A DNA stretch of 64,000 nucleotides from Desulfopila sp. IMCC35006 (lineage in GTDB: Bacteria; Desulfobacterota; Desulfobulbia; Desulfobulbales; Desulfocapsaceae): positions 124,001 through 188,000 of the forward strand of contig NZ_SWCM01000001.1 of NCBI RefSeq assembly GCF_005116645.1. Direction: 5' to 3'. Shown in pieces: positions 18,512 to 27,194 of this stretch (position 1 is its first letter; every line of letters starts with the position of its first letter). The position numbers were made by a program, and so were the translations under genes. Under the pieces are notes generated by a model. The model made no database searches, was not told the DNA's origin, and saw only the letters and a program-made list of their open reading frames with translations.

Positions 18512-19249
18512 TTAGCGAGGAGCAACACCAAACCATTTTTCATAAATCTTAGCGTATTCACCATTAGCTTTTAATTTAGCAAGGGCTGCATTGACCTTCT
18601 CAACTACTGGAGAACCCTTAGGAAATCCAATACCGTATGGCTGACCTGAATAGAGATCGCCCACGATTTTAACTTTGCCAGCACCGCTCTTACTCAGAAA
18701 AGATTCAACGACAGGCTTGTCAAACATAACGGCATCAACACCACCTGTCATAAGCTCCATGAACATTGCATTATCATTTGGGAAAAGTTTTAGCGCGGTC
18801 TTCGGCGATTTTTCTTTCAAGAAATCAACAGTGGTGGTTCCTGTTTTAGTCGCCACGGTTTTATCAGCAAGATCGGCTAATCCTTGAATGGAACTGTCTT
18901 TTGGCACAAGAAGAAGAAGGCCTGAATCATAATATCCGTCGGAAAAATCAATAACCTTTTTACGTTCATCGGTGATTGACATACCCGCAATACCTGCATC
19001 TAACTGGGAAGATTGAAGACCAGGTACGATTCCCTTAAACGCCATTGGCTGCAACTCATAATCAAGGCCTGCTTCCTTTGCTATTGCTGCCCAGAGCTCC
19101 ACATCAAAACCGACGTGCTGGCCAGTTTTAGGATCTTTAAATTCAAAAGGAGGGAAGTTCGTATCCGTGGCAACAACGAGTTTTGCGGCAGAAGCTGAAC
19201 TTACCAAAACAGCAAAAACAAGAAATGCAGTTAAACATAAATTCTTCAT
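18512..19249 (-). CDS. glnH: Polar amino-acid ABC transporter periplasmic binding protein
   Basis: A 245-residue type II periplasmic binding protein with a signal peptide (cleaved near 'SSASA|AKL'). 'LVVATDTNFPPFEFKDPKTG', 'GFDVELWAAIAKEAGL', 'ITDERKKVIDFSDGYYDSGL' and 'TGTTTVDFL' are family landmarks; the Asp and Arg there bind the alpha-amino and carboxyl groups of amino acids. GAGGAG precedes the ATG. It leads the leftward operon with glnP and glnQ. Ligand identity within polar amino acids is not certain. Confidence 0.92.
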   Translation of the reverse strand: MKNLCLTAFLVFAVLVSSASAAKLVVATDTNFPPFEFKDPKTGQHVGFDVELWAAIAKEAGLDYELQPMAFKGIVPGLQSSQLDAGIAGMSITDERKKVIDFSDGYYDSGLLLLVPKDSSIQGLADLADKTVATKTGTTTVDFLKEKSPKTALKLFPNDNAMFMELMTGGVDAVMFDKPVVESFLSKSGAGKVKIVGDLYSGQPYGIGFPKGSPVVEKVNAALAKLKANGEYAKIYEKWFGVAPR

Positions 19250-19849
19250 AACAACTCCTCATAGTGTCTGGTTTTATGTACGGTTCAACAGGAAAATATC
19301 GCGGTTTAAATAAGCTGTTTTCCTATTGTGATTGGCGGCAATCCTATCGTATTACAGGGGAATCGTCAATTTCTTTCGCCTCGGAAAAGGGAGGCCCCTG
19401 TCTAGATTTACTGGAAGGTTTTTCCCGTGAAACAAAGAAAGATCCAGGGATTAAAAGCTCAGGCAACCTGAAATGTTTTGAATTTTATGGTCAAGATTTC
19501 CGATACAACCCAGGACTTTTTTCTACGACTGGTTGTACGTTAATGCACTCTAACAACATACCGATTTAGCTAATGAATTATTGACTTACCGAGATTTTTC
19601 AGATATAAAGTTTAACCATAAAAAATCTACAAACCGTCAGGCTTATTCTGCTGCTCTTTACGTATCCTTGTACAACAACAAAGCATTAGACACAGCCTTA
19701 ACTTCTCCACAAGAATTCAAAGCAATTTTCAAGGAAACCTATATTTCAAAGGATTCTGAAGGTACAATACAAGGAAAGCTTACCTAATGTACGAGTCGAT
19801 CTGATTATTAAATGTTCCGCTGTATGGTTCACAAGAAGAATAAGACTAT
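19250..19849. other. 600-base gap, no supported gene
   Basis: Two weak rightward frames exist (19264-19569 and 19581-19787) without ribosome sites or recognisable motifs. The second starts only at TTG. I see no promoter or structured element I can defend. Possibly decayed coding DNA. Confidence 0.35.
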
Positions 19850-20019
19850 GTGATTACCACTAAAGCTCAGCTCTATGGGGTTATGAAGTGCCCTTTTCAC
19901 GGGACGCCATAAACCCATCCCTGGGGGCTTGACCGCAGCCATCCAGGCTGCGGAACACCCGTGCAAAGGGCACTTCATAACCCTCTGGACCTTCTAAGCT
20001 GAGCTTTAGTGGTAATCAC
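19850..20019 (-). repeat. Palindromic MITE-like element, copy B
   Basis: The best-preserved copy. Ends GTGATTACCACTAAAGCTCA and its inverse at the right, with long pairing arms. The central hairpin CCGCAGCC-ATCCA-GGCTGCGG is perfect. Orientation is opposite to copy A. It is flanked by ATAAGACTAT (19840-19849) and ATAAGAGTAT (20020-20029), a 9/10 direct repeat. Confidence 0.9.
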
Positions 20020-20269
20020 ATAAGAGTATGCGCGATTATTTCAAGGAAAGGGCCGTATCTGTCTGCATTGCGTCGTTTGGGCTTTAAGAGCTACTCTATC
20101 AATATTGGTTTTAACCGTAACGGGAGTCCAGATCTCTTCTCTCTATTTACTCTCTCGTTCTTCATCATTTCTTTACCAGACGAAGGTACCTGTTGGAGAA
20201 GGGCTGCTTTCAGACCTCTGAAGGGCAACAGGTGAATAGCGAAAACTACAATCAAGGAAACATGAAGCT

Positions 20270-21238
20270 TTGACTTTGCCTATTTTTGCGTTGATTGCAG
20301 GCTTGGCACTCCTCGTCTGGAGCGCCGACCGTTTTGTAGAGGGCTCAGCCTCTACTGCACGACATTTTGGCATGCCACCACTTTTGATCGGCATGGTTAT
20401 CGTCGGATTTGGCACTTCCATGCCAGAAATGGTGGTATCGGCTCTTTCCGCATTTCAGGGAAATCCAGGAATTGCACTTGGCAATGCCTACGGCTCAAAC
20501 ATTACCAACATCGCCTTGATCCTCGGTCTTACTGCGCTCATCAACCCGATAGCCGTTCATTCGCAGGTGTTGCACAAGGAGCTGCCTATCCTCACCGCCA
20601 TTTCAATCCTGGCCGCCTGGCAGCTCTGGGATGGCGAAATCACTCGTTTCGACGCCTGTATATTGCTCGGTGTATTCGTAGGATTAATGACGTGGACCGT
20701 ATGGCAAGGCTTGCGAAAGAAAGATGATACCCTTGGTAAAGAAATGGAACAGGAACTGGATGTACACGCCATGCCATTGCCTCGGGCGGTCTTCTGGCTT
20801 TTGCTCGGTCTGGTTTTGTTGATTGTCAGCTCCCGCATCCTCGTGTGGGGTGCAGTTGAGATCGCCCATGGCTTTGGTGTTAGTGATATGATCATCGGCC
20901 TGACCATTGTCGCGGTCGGAACGTCATTGCCGGAACTGGCTTCGTCTATAATTGCCACCCGCAAAGGCGAGCATGACATTGCTCTGGGAAATATTCTAGG
21001 CTCCAACCTGTTCAACACATTAGCCGTGGTAGGGATCGCCGGGACGATTCATCCAATGACTGTCGGGCCTGAAGTTTTTTCCAGGGACATCCTGGTCATG
21101 GTTGCGTTAACCGTATCGCTATTCTTCATTTGTTACGGATTCAAGGGTCCTGGTCGTATCAACCGCGTTGAGGGGGGAGCCCTGCTGATCTGCTACATCG
21201 GCTATACCGTTTACCTGATGAGCACGGTCTTCCGATAA
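20270..21238 (+). CDS. Calcium/sodium antiporter (CaCA family, YrbG-like)
   Basis: A 322-residue inner-membrane exchanger of the CaCA superfamily, with about ten helices in two inverted halves. Each half carries an alpha-repeat: 'GFGTSMPEMVVSALSAFQGN...LGNAYGSNITNIALILG' (residues ~45-85) and 'AVGTSLPELASSIIATRKGE...LGNILGSNLFNTLAVVG' (~215-255). The acidic Glu in the G-T-S-x-P-E boxes coordinates Ca2+/Na+. The only in-frame start near the family N-terminus is TTG at 20270, about 11 bases after AAGGA. A nearby ATG (20262) is out of frame and stops at once. Confidence 0.92.
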   Translation: MTLPIFALIAGLALLVWSADRFVEGSASTARHFGMPPLLIGMVIVGFGTSMPEMVVSALSAFQGNPGIALGNAYGSNITNIALILGLTALINPIAVHSQVLHKELPILTAISILAAWQLWDGEITRFDACILLGVFVGLMTWTVWQGLRKKDDTLGKEMEQELDVHAMPLPRAVFWLLLGLVLLIVSSRILVWGAVEIAHGFGVSDMIIGLTIVAVGTSLPELASSIIATRKGEHDIALGNILGSNLFNTLAVVGIAGTIHPMTVGPEVFSRDILVMVALTVSLFFICYGFKGPGRINRVEGGALLICYIGYTVYLMSTVFR

Positions 21239-21434
21239 TTCGCCCAATTCATCAGCCTCCGTTTTCGAGAATACCAAAAAATATGAATGAAGCTAAAGAA
21301 AGTCGGGTCGTTGCGTGACTAATCTGAGAGATAAAAATATCCCTGGATGTGCATTCAGCCAAAGTCCAGCCCTAGACCTGGAAACTTAAAAACAAACATA
21401 GCTCCCACTCACACAACCCAGAAAGGAGGAAGAG

Positions 21435-22004
21435 ATGAAATATTTTGCCCACTTTTGCTTCATGTGTATGGTCTTGTGCCTCGTTTTTTTATCAGGCTGC
21501 TCCATTAATGCAGGCAAGATGGTCTCCAATCGTTTGGATCCTGAAAATATGGCGAGTAAATTAGGGACGCAAACAATGGATCTCTCTGTTGATGGCAGAT
21601 GTCCGGAGACCAGATCACTTAGAGTGGTAAATGGAGAATCACGCACTGAAGAGTACTGTATCGACAAAGCCATGGGAGGTTGCAGATGGTATGTGATACC
21701 AAAGGATTTCACGAATGAAATTATAAAGTATGTTGAGAACAGGCTTAGCGCAAGCAGGATAAAGGTTGGTTCAGGCAGTGATATCGTAGTTTCCCTTGAA
21801 GAACTTCAATCCCAGGAAGGCGTTTGGTCCTTTGGGTCAATTTGCAAAATTAAAATACATATTCCCGAGATACATTACACGCAGACCTATGTTGGTGAAT
21901 CCGGGAGCGGTCTCGGAGATCTCGCTGCGGCATATGCGATCCATCTTGCAGTTGATAATTTTTTCAAAGATCCTGTCTTTCAAAATTATTTGAAGTGTCA
22001 TTAG
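21435..22004 (+). CDS. Putative lipoprotein of unknown function
   Basis: A 189-residue exported protein with a lipobox 'LVFLSGC' (Cys about residue 22) after a hydrophobic signal, hence probably lipid-anchored. The mature part has several Cys (RCPETRS, EYCIDKAMGGCRW, SICKIKI), consistent with disulfides. The C-terminal half 'YTQTYVGESGSGLGDLAAAYAIHLAVDNFFKDPVF' resembles the end of small outer-membrane assembly-type lipoproteins, but I cannot name a family. AAAGGAGGAAGAG precedes the ATG. Its stop codon abuts the remains of an mscS gene. Confidence 0.72.
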   Translation: MKYFAHFCFMCMVLCLVFLSGCSINAGKMVSNRLDPENMASKLGTQTMDLSVDGRCPETRSLRVVNGESRTEEYCIDKAMGGCRWYVIPKDFTNEIIKYVENRLSASRIKVGSGSDIVVSLEELQSQEGVWSFGSICKIKIHIPEIHYTQTYVGESGSGLGDLAAAYAIHLAVDNFFKDPVFQNYLKCH

Positions 22005-22639
22005 AAATTGCAAATTCTGCAATACTATGGCGAATTTTCAAGAGACGAGGCACCGTGCACACTATCCCTTGCAGTGCCATCACCACAGTAAGTAATAAAA
22101 CCAAAGATTTTTCGTATTGTGTTACCTCATTACCCCTAATGTTCAGCTCCTGAACCAGGGGATGAGCTGTTCGTTTGTCGGGACGCCGTAAACCCATCCC
22201 TGGGGGCTTGACCGCAGCTATCCAGGCTGCGGAACACCCGTGCAAAGGGCACCTCATATCCCCATGTGCTGAAGTTTAGTGGTAATCACATTATGTTCTT
22301 GATGTTGGAATAGGCTATCGTGAAAGCGTGGACGAGGTAATAAATGTACTGAAGGAGATCGGTGCCGAGCTGCAGAGCAATCCCGAATATGGCCAGGTAA
22401 TTCTGGCACCAATCGAAGTGCTTGGTGTTGATTCCTTTGCTGACTCTGCGGTCATCATCAAGGCGCGGATCGGGACCGTCGCATCAAAACAATGGTGGGT
22501 GGGCCGGGAATTCAACCGGCTTATGAAAAATAAGTTTGATCAACTCGACATTGAGATACCATTTCCGCATCAGACTATTTATTTCGGGGTCGATAAGAAG
22601 GACAATGCACCCAGCGCCCATGTCTCTGTCCAGTCCTGA
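22005..22639 (+). pseudogene. mscS-type mechanosensitive channel remnant interrupted by a MITE-like element
   Basis: The 5' piece (about 22005-22125) reads 'RRGTVHTIPCSAITTVSNKT' and then 'KDFSY'. The 3' piece (from 22290) reads 'YVLDVGIGYRESVDEVINVL' and continues to a stop at 22639. Together these form the beta-domain (GTVHTIPNGAI...VxN type) and C-terminal domain of MscS. The element at 22126-22289 sits exactly between them. Removing it together with one copy of the decayed flanking repeat (ATTGTGTTAC / ATTATGTTCT) restores the frame as ...FSYYVLDVG... . The N-terminal membrane helices are absent, so the gene was also truncated at its 5' end next to the lipoprotein gene. Non-functional. 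Confidence 0.75.
22126..22289 (-). repeat. MITE-like element, copy C (chimeric, inside mscS remnant)
   Basis: The left arm is of subfamily II type (TTACCCCTAATGTTCAGCTC...GTCGGGACGCCGTAAACCC) and the right arm of subfamily I type (CCCGTGCAAAGGGCACCTCA...TTTAGTGGTAATCAC). The two arms pair poorly, so it looks like a recombinant between subfamilies. Central hairpin CCGCAGCT-ATCCA-GGCTGCGG. Flanks match 7/10. Confidence 0.8.
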
Positions 22640-22888
22640 TCCTCAGGCAATGACGCTTAAGGCGGAGCGCTGCAACTATCAATCTGTATTGTACCGAGCG
22701 TTTTTTCTCTTTGTCCACTATACATTTTGCCATGTACCATTCCTTTCACCATCAGTGCTGCTTATGATGAAGTACAGCGAATAGATACTGAGAAAAGACA
22801 CGAAGACAAGGCCATGAAGGCAAACGGCAAAGCCCCAGTTTCAATTTGTGGTATTATCTAGCTCTGGCACGGCAGAGAGGAGGGCACG

Positions 22889-23245
22889 ATGGAAAACGAA
22901 CAGGTCGCACCTGAGACGAAAGGCGTTACGGTGCAGTTACTTTCAACGGTTGACCTTGGCCCTGAAATTGAGGGGATGGCAGGGCGTGAGCTTCGAATGC
23001 GTATGGTGACCATCGAGCCCGGAGGCGTCTTCGGCCCGGTTCACGACCATAAAGACAGACCAGGCACCGTCTACATACTGCAAGGAACAATCACTGACCA
23101 CCGAAATGGAGTCAGTACCGACTATGGACCGGGTGCGGGCTGGCCCGAGGACAGGAACACCACACACTGGCTTGAGAACAGAGGAACGGTTCCGGCGGTG
23201 GAGATCTCAGTCGATATAGTCAGGCAGCAAAAAGGTCCGGCTTAA
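22889..23245 (+). CDS. Small cupin-domain protein
   Basis: A 118-residue single-domain cupin. Motif 1 is seen as 'GPVHDHKDRPGTVYILQG' (H-x-H...E replaced by T before the YILQG strand). Motif 2 is 'DRNTTHWLENRG', with the conserved His and Asn. Such proteins bind a metal and may be sensors, isomerases or dioxygenases; no partner defines its role here. The ribosome site GAGAGGAGG precedes the ATG at 22889. Confidence 0.8.
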   Translation: MENEQVAPETKGVTVQLLSTVDLGPEIEGMAGRELRMRMVTIEPGGVFGPVHDHKDRPGTVYILQGTITDHRNGVSTDYGPGAGWPEDRNTTHWLENRGTVPAVEISVDIVRQQKGPA

Positions 23246-23277
23246 ATACGAATGCACTCCAAAACAATTATAATTGT

Positions 23278-23393
23278 CGCCAAACACCCATCCCTGGGTG
23301 CTTGACCGCAGCCATCCGGGCTGCGGAACACCCGTGCAAAGGTCACCCCATGTCCCTCTTGACCTTCTGTGCTGAACCTCAGGGTTTCATCAA
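23278..23393 (-). repeat. MITE-like element, copy D (left-truncated, abuts ppx)
   Basis: Retains the core ACCCATCCCTGGGTGCTTGA, the hairpin CCGCAGCC-ATCCG-GGCTGCGG and the subfamily I right arm to TGCTGAACCTCAGGGTTTCA. The outer left arm is missing. Its right end is about eight bases before the ATG of the phosphatase gene. Confidence 0.75.
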
Positions 23394-23400
23394 ATTTTCT

Positions 23401-24903
23401 ATGAATGATCAACAGCAATCACCACAATATTTAGCCGCCATCGACCTGGGCTCCAACAGCTTTCACCTGGTAGTCGCCCGCATTGAGGACGGCCATGTTC
23501 ACATTCTTGATAGTTTAAAGGAAATGGTACGCCTGGGAGGCGGTCTTGACAAAAATGGCAGATTGACTGAAGAAGCACGTGTCCGCGCCCTTTCCTGCCT
23601 TGATCGTTTTGCGGAACGGGTGCAGAAATTACCCCAGGGCAGTGTGGCGGCGGTGGGCACAAATACCCTGCGCCAGGCAAAAAATTCCCGTCAGTTTTTA
23701 CAAAGCGCAAGTGAGGTTCTGGGCCACCCGATCTCAATAATTGGGGGAAAGGAGGAGGCTCGCCTGATCTACCTTGGTGTTTCCCATTCGCTGGTGGCGG
23801 GGGATGGAAAACGGCTGGTGATGGATATTGGCGGAGGCAGTACTGAATTGATTATCGGTGAGGGTTTCGAACCTCTGCATCTCAGCAGCCTCGAAATGGG
23901 CTGCGTGAGCATGAGTCGCGCATTCTTTCGAAATGGAATGCTCAGCAAGCAGAATTGGGAAAAGGCGAAGATTGCCGCTCATCTGGAATTACGCCCGGTA
24001 CGACGCCATTTTCGAAAAGTCGGCTGGGTCTCTGCCACCGGGGCATCCGGAACAATCAGGGCCGCGGGAAGCATTGTGAAAGCGCTTGGACTTGAGACCT
24101 ATACTATCACCCGGGACAGTTTATACGAAATCCGGAATAGAATGATAGCGGCCGGACATATAAAAAATCTTGATCTTCCCGGCTTAGACAGTGATCGTCA
24201 ACCTGTTTTTGCAGGAGGACTGGCCATCCTTATTGCCACCTTTGAGGCACTGCACATTGAAACCATGCAGATTTCCGAAGGCGCCTTGCGGGAAGGCCTG
24301 CTGTACGATCGCCTGGGCCGCATTCAGAGCGAAGATACCCGTTTGAAAACGGTTTCCAGTGTACAGCAACGGTTTCAAATCAGCCAGAACCATGCGCGAC
24401 GAGTGAGCTTAACGTCACACCGTCTTTTAACCGCCTGTGAAAAAGCCTGGAACCTGCGGCTGGAAGACGCCGAAAGACTGCACTGGGCAAGCAGCCTGCA
24501 TGAGATTGGGCTTGCGGTTTCGTTGAGTGGATATCAGAAACATGGCGCGTATCTCCTGTACCACGCGGATCTTCCCGGATTTTCTTTAGAGGAGCAGGCC
24601 TGGATGAGTGTTCTGGTGCGTTGCCATCGTAAAAAAATATCGAAAAAATTATTCGAAGGTTTACCGGAAAAGGATCAAGAGACCGCCCTGCGGCTGGCAA
24701 TTCTTCTTCGTCTCGCCACCCTGCTCCATCGCTCCCGTAAAGACGAGACGGCAGTTATTGAGCAGGTGATTGCCAGTGAGAATAATTTAACCCTTCAATT
24801 TGTACCGTATGAGCTGATCAACCATCCCCTGCAACGAACCAGCCTAGAGCAGGAAGCCAAATATTTAAAAAATGTGGGCATCAATCTCAAATTTACCTCA
24901 TAA
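23401..24903 (+). CDS. Ppx/GppA family exopolyphosphatase / guanosine pentaphosphatase
   Basis: A 501-residue ASKHA-fold phosphatase that removes terminal phosphates from polyphosphate or pppGpp. 'AAIDLGSNSFHLVVARIEDG' (phosphate 1 motif), 'AVGTNTLRQAKNSRQFL' and 'VMDIGGGSTELIIG' (phosphate 2 motif) are intact. The C-terminal third ('LLTACEKAWNL...WASSLHEIGLAVSLSGYQKHGAYLLYH') is the HD-like domain of the long Ppx/GppA form. The frame is open back to 23302. The ATG at 23401 fits the family N-terminus but lacks a ribosome site. An ATG at 23350 inside the adjoining repeat has AAAGG seven bases upstream and would add 17 residues. Confidence 0.93.
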   Translation: MNDQQQSPQYLAAIDLGSNSFHLVVARIEDGHVHILDSLKEMVRLGGGLDKNGRLTEEARVRALSCLDRFAERVQKLPQGSVAAVGTNTLRQAKNSRQFLQSASEVLGHPISIIGGKEEARLIYLGVSHSLVAGDGKRLVMDIGGGSTELIIGEGFEPLHLSSLEMGCVSMSRAFFRNGMLSKQNWEKAKIAAHLELRPVRRHFRKVGWVSATGASGTIRAAGSIVKALGLETYTITRDSLYEIRNRMIAAGHIKNLDLPGLDSDRQPVFAGGLAILIATFEALHIETMQISEGALREGLLYDRLGRIQSEDTRLKTVSSVQQRFQISQNHARRVSLTSHRLLTACEKAWNLRLEDAERLHWASSLHEIGLAVSLSGYQKHGAYLLYHADLPGFSLEEQAWMSVLVRCHRKKISKKLFEGLPEKDQETALRLAILLRLATLLHRSRKDETAVIEQVIASENNLTLQFVPYELINHPLQRTSLEQEAKYLKNVGINLKFTS

Positions 24904-24928
24904 CCCGGCCAGGCGGCAATAACGGCAG

Positions 24929-24940
24929 CCCCCCCCCCCC
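24929..24940. repeat. Run of 12 C
   Basis: An uninterrupted C12 tract just after the phosphatase gene and immediately before a decayed element end. Prone to length variation or assembly error. Confidence 0.8.
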
Positions 24941-24972
24941 TTTTCGACAGGCTGAACTGGAGGGGTAACCAG
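24941..24972 (-). repeat. MITE-like element remnant, copy J
   Basis: TTCGACAGGCTGAACTGGAG then GGGTAACCAG matches the inverse of the left end of copy I (CTGATTACCCCTCAAGCTCA...). Only one terminal arm remains. Confidence 0.6.
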
Positions 24973-25348
24973 ACTAATATTTATGGCAGCAGGATTGTGC
25001 TCCCGGAAGTTTTCCTGGTTTCATGAAATATTTTTCTTGATCAGGAAAAACGCCTTCTGTTCTGCTGCTTTGCAATATGGCTTCGAAAAGATAGTCATAA
25101 GTTGGGCTGGGACTCAGATCATTGAGAGGTCGCTATTTTGCCAATTGTGCAAAAATACCACGTGGGAAAATTGAAGCGTTTTATGGGCAAATTATGCTAA
25201 AGTGTCCGGGTCTCAGAGTGTCATCTTCGCCGACAGAACCTCTGGACCTTCATTTATATGATATGTTTCATATGATTATAAACCTGTAAAATAGAGGATT
25301 AGTCGCAAATTATTAACTTGAAAAGTACTAGGCTGATGGAGGTTGGAT
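24973..25348. other. Gap of about 375 bases
   Basis: No supported gene or RNA. AT-rich near 25260-25320. The TGGAGG ribosome site of the next gene lies at its end. Confidence 0.4.
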
Positions 25349-25828
25349 GTGGATATCGTGGTAAATATGTTTGTAGCACTCTGTGTTGGAGTATCGTACG
25401 TCGTGGGGTATCTTCTTGCTGTTTTGTCGTTATTATTCCTTATTACCTGGATAATAGACGATAAACTGAAGACAAATTGGTCGTCGAAGTTGTTCGGTTT
25501 GTGCAATCAATATTGGTCAAAGAGTTATGAAAAAGCCATTTGTCAAAAATGCGAAGGGCTCAACAATGTGGATCTTGATATCATCGAGGATAAATACTGC
25601 TCTCAGTGCGGCAAAGAATTGCAAAAAACGAAGACCAGCACATACGATCTGAAGGTAGAAAAAATGACCCAGAAGATCCTGCTTTTTGCATTGGTAACCG
25701 GCGTACTGTATAGCATCAGTTTTGCACTTTTTGTTATCTTTGTCATAATATCCATTGTCGCGTACTGTTTTTATTGTGCAGCAGGTTCGAATGCACCAAA
25801 GGAAGAAGACGAGCTGATGGTGAGATGA
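25349..25828 (+). CDS. Membrane protein with a central zinc ribbon, unknown function
   Basis: A 159-residue protein. Residues ~5-35 are a hydrophobic hairpin ('MFVALCVGVSYVVGYLLAVL' and following). A soluble middle carries two Cys pairs, 'ICQKCEG' and 'YCSQCGK', 26 residues apart and typical of a zinc ribbon. Residues ~112-145 form a second membrane hairpin, and the tail is acidic (PKEEDELMV). Start: GGAGG at 25338-25342 is six bases before a GTG at 25349; a TTG at 25343 is too close. No family recognised. It stands alone between the phosphatase and the GlxA-type regulator. Confidence 0.65.
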   Translation: MDIVVNMFVALCVGVSYVVGYLLAVLSLLFLITWIIDDKLKTNWSSKLFGLCNQYWSKSYEKAICQKCEGLNNVDLDIIEDKYCSQCGKELQKTKTSTYDLKVEKMTQKILLFALVTGVLYSISFALFVIFVIISIVAYCFYCAAGSNAPKEEDELMVR

Positions 25829-25956
25829 TGGTGCGGTGGGCAGGCTTCAATTAAAAGCACAGCCTGCCCATCAAGCTTCTTCCTCACGCTTTCTACCCAG
25901 CGGATGAAAAACATGGTCTTTTTTAATAGACCTGCCGTGGAAAGTGCGGGTCAGAA

Positions 25957-27009
25957 CTAAGCTTTACGACTGCGCCATGTTTTCAAAACTGCACATGCCG
26001 AAGGATCTCGGGTGCCGCTGGACGCTGCACCGTCTCCACGAGTAAATCTGCTTCGATATTCGCTGGGTGACAGGCCGGTTGCTTCCTTGAATAATTTTCT
26101 GAAACTGCTGCTGTTTTCATAGCCTATCCCCTGGGTTATCTCGTTTACCGTCTCCAAGGAAGTCTCCAGGCAGTCTTTTGCCCTTTCGATACGAACCTGC
26201 TGCAGATAGCTCAGAGGTGTTTCATCCGTGGCTTTTTTAAACCTGCGGATAAAGTGCCTGGGGCTTATCCCCACCTCTCTGGCAAGGTCTTTCATACTTA
26301 TGGCATCGGCAAAATGTGCTTCTATCAGTTCCTGGGCGCGCAATATTTCCTGGTCACCATGACCCTTGTGGACATTAAACACCGCATAAGGGGACTGGCT
26401 TGCCTTGCCAGGATCGACGAGCAATGACTTCGAGCATTGCGCCGCAAGGTGCGAGGAACCGAAACTCTCAATCAGATGCAGCCCCAGATAGTAGAAGGCC
26501 GAAACAGAGCCTGAGCAGATCAAACCTTTGTCCCGCGTGAGGACTCGATCCGGCTCCAATAGGACCTTTGGATAACGACGTTTGAAGAGTTTCGAGTAAA
26601 ACCAGTGTGTGGTTGCCAGTCTGCCATCCAGCAACCCGGTCTCCGCAAGAACAAAACTCCCGGTGCATACACTGGCAATCGTCACCCCTTGATCATACCT
26701 GGCAACGATCCAATCGAGCAACGAGGTGGCATTAGCAGGAAGAAGATCGGCGCTGGGAAGATATGGTGGCACGATAACCACGTCGGTTTGCTGGGAATCG
26801 CGAAACGCACCTTCCGGCAGGACCTGAAAACCACCACTTACCTTAACTGCCTGTCCATCCTGACTGAGAATCCGTGTGGTGAAGAGCGGTTCCGACCAAT
26901 CCCCAGTGTTTGTTGCATGCCATCGATTAGCGATAGTAAAACTGTCAATCAGTCCCGAAATTCCAGAAAATTGACAGCCTGTATCGACGATAAAGGTGAT
27001 GTCCGCCAT
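25957..27009 (-). CDS. GlxA-family transcriptional regulator (DJ-1/PfpI + AraC HTH)
   Basis: A 350-residue regulator. The N-terminal DJ-1/PfpI-like domain (~1-190) contains the nucleophile elbow 'ASVCTGSFVLAETGLLDGR' and 'ATTHW'. The C-terminal AraC-type double HTH (~240-330) reads 'MKDLAREVGISPRHFIRRFK...YLQQVRIERAKDCLE' and 'ITQGIGYENSSSFRKLFKEA'. The frame extends to 27153, but the ATG at 27009 has AGGAGG five bases upstream and begins the domain. It diverges from a thioesterase and a 4Fe-4S protein, which it probably controls. The inducer is unknown. Confidence 0.9.
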   Translation of the reverse strand: MADITFIVDTGCQFSGISGLIDSFTIANRWHATNTGDWSEPLFTTRILSQDGQAVKVSGGFQVLPEGAFRDSQQTDVVIVPPYLPSADLLPANATSLLDWIVARYDQGVTIASVCTGSFVLAETGLLDGRLATTHWFYSKLFKRRYPKVLLEPDRVLTRDKGLICSGSVSAFYYLGLHLIESFGSSHLAAQCSKSLLVDPGKASQSPYAVFNVHKGHGDQEILRAQELIEAHFADAISMKDLAREVGISPRHFIRRFKKATDETPLSYLQQVRIERAKDCLETSLETVNEITQGIGYENSSSFRKLFKEATGLSPSEYRSRFTRGDGAASSGTRDPSACAVLKTWRSRKA

Positions 27010-27194
27010 GAATCCTCCTGATGCGTTACCGCGAGAAATTAATTTTAAAAGGTCTTTATCCCATCTTTCTTCCAGTTTAACCGAGGCCAGCTTCATTATG
27101 GCATTTTTGGATCGTTTTTTGTCAATTATGCCACTTCTGCCAGGCTCAAGCAAATGATAAAATCATTCCAACATCAAGCCAGAGGGAGAATACG

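Noticed and set aside
19264-19569. Rightward 101-codon frame
   Set aside because: No ribosome site, no motif; composition not clearly coding.
19581-19787. Rightward 68-codon frame
   Set aside because: Begins only at TTG without ribosome site and matches no family I know.
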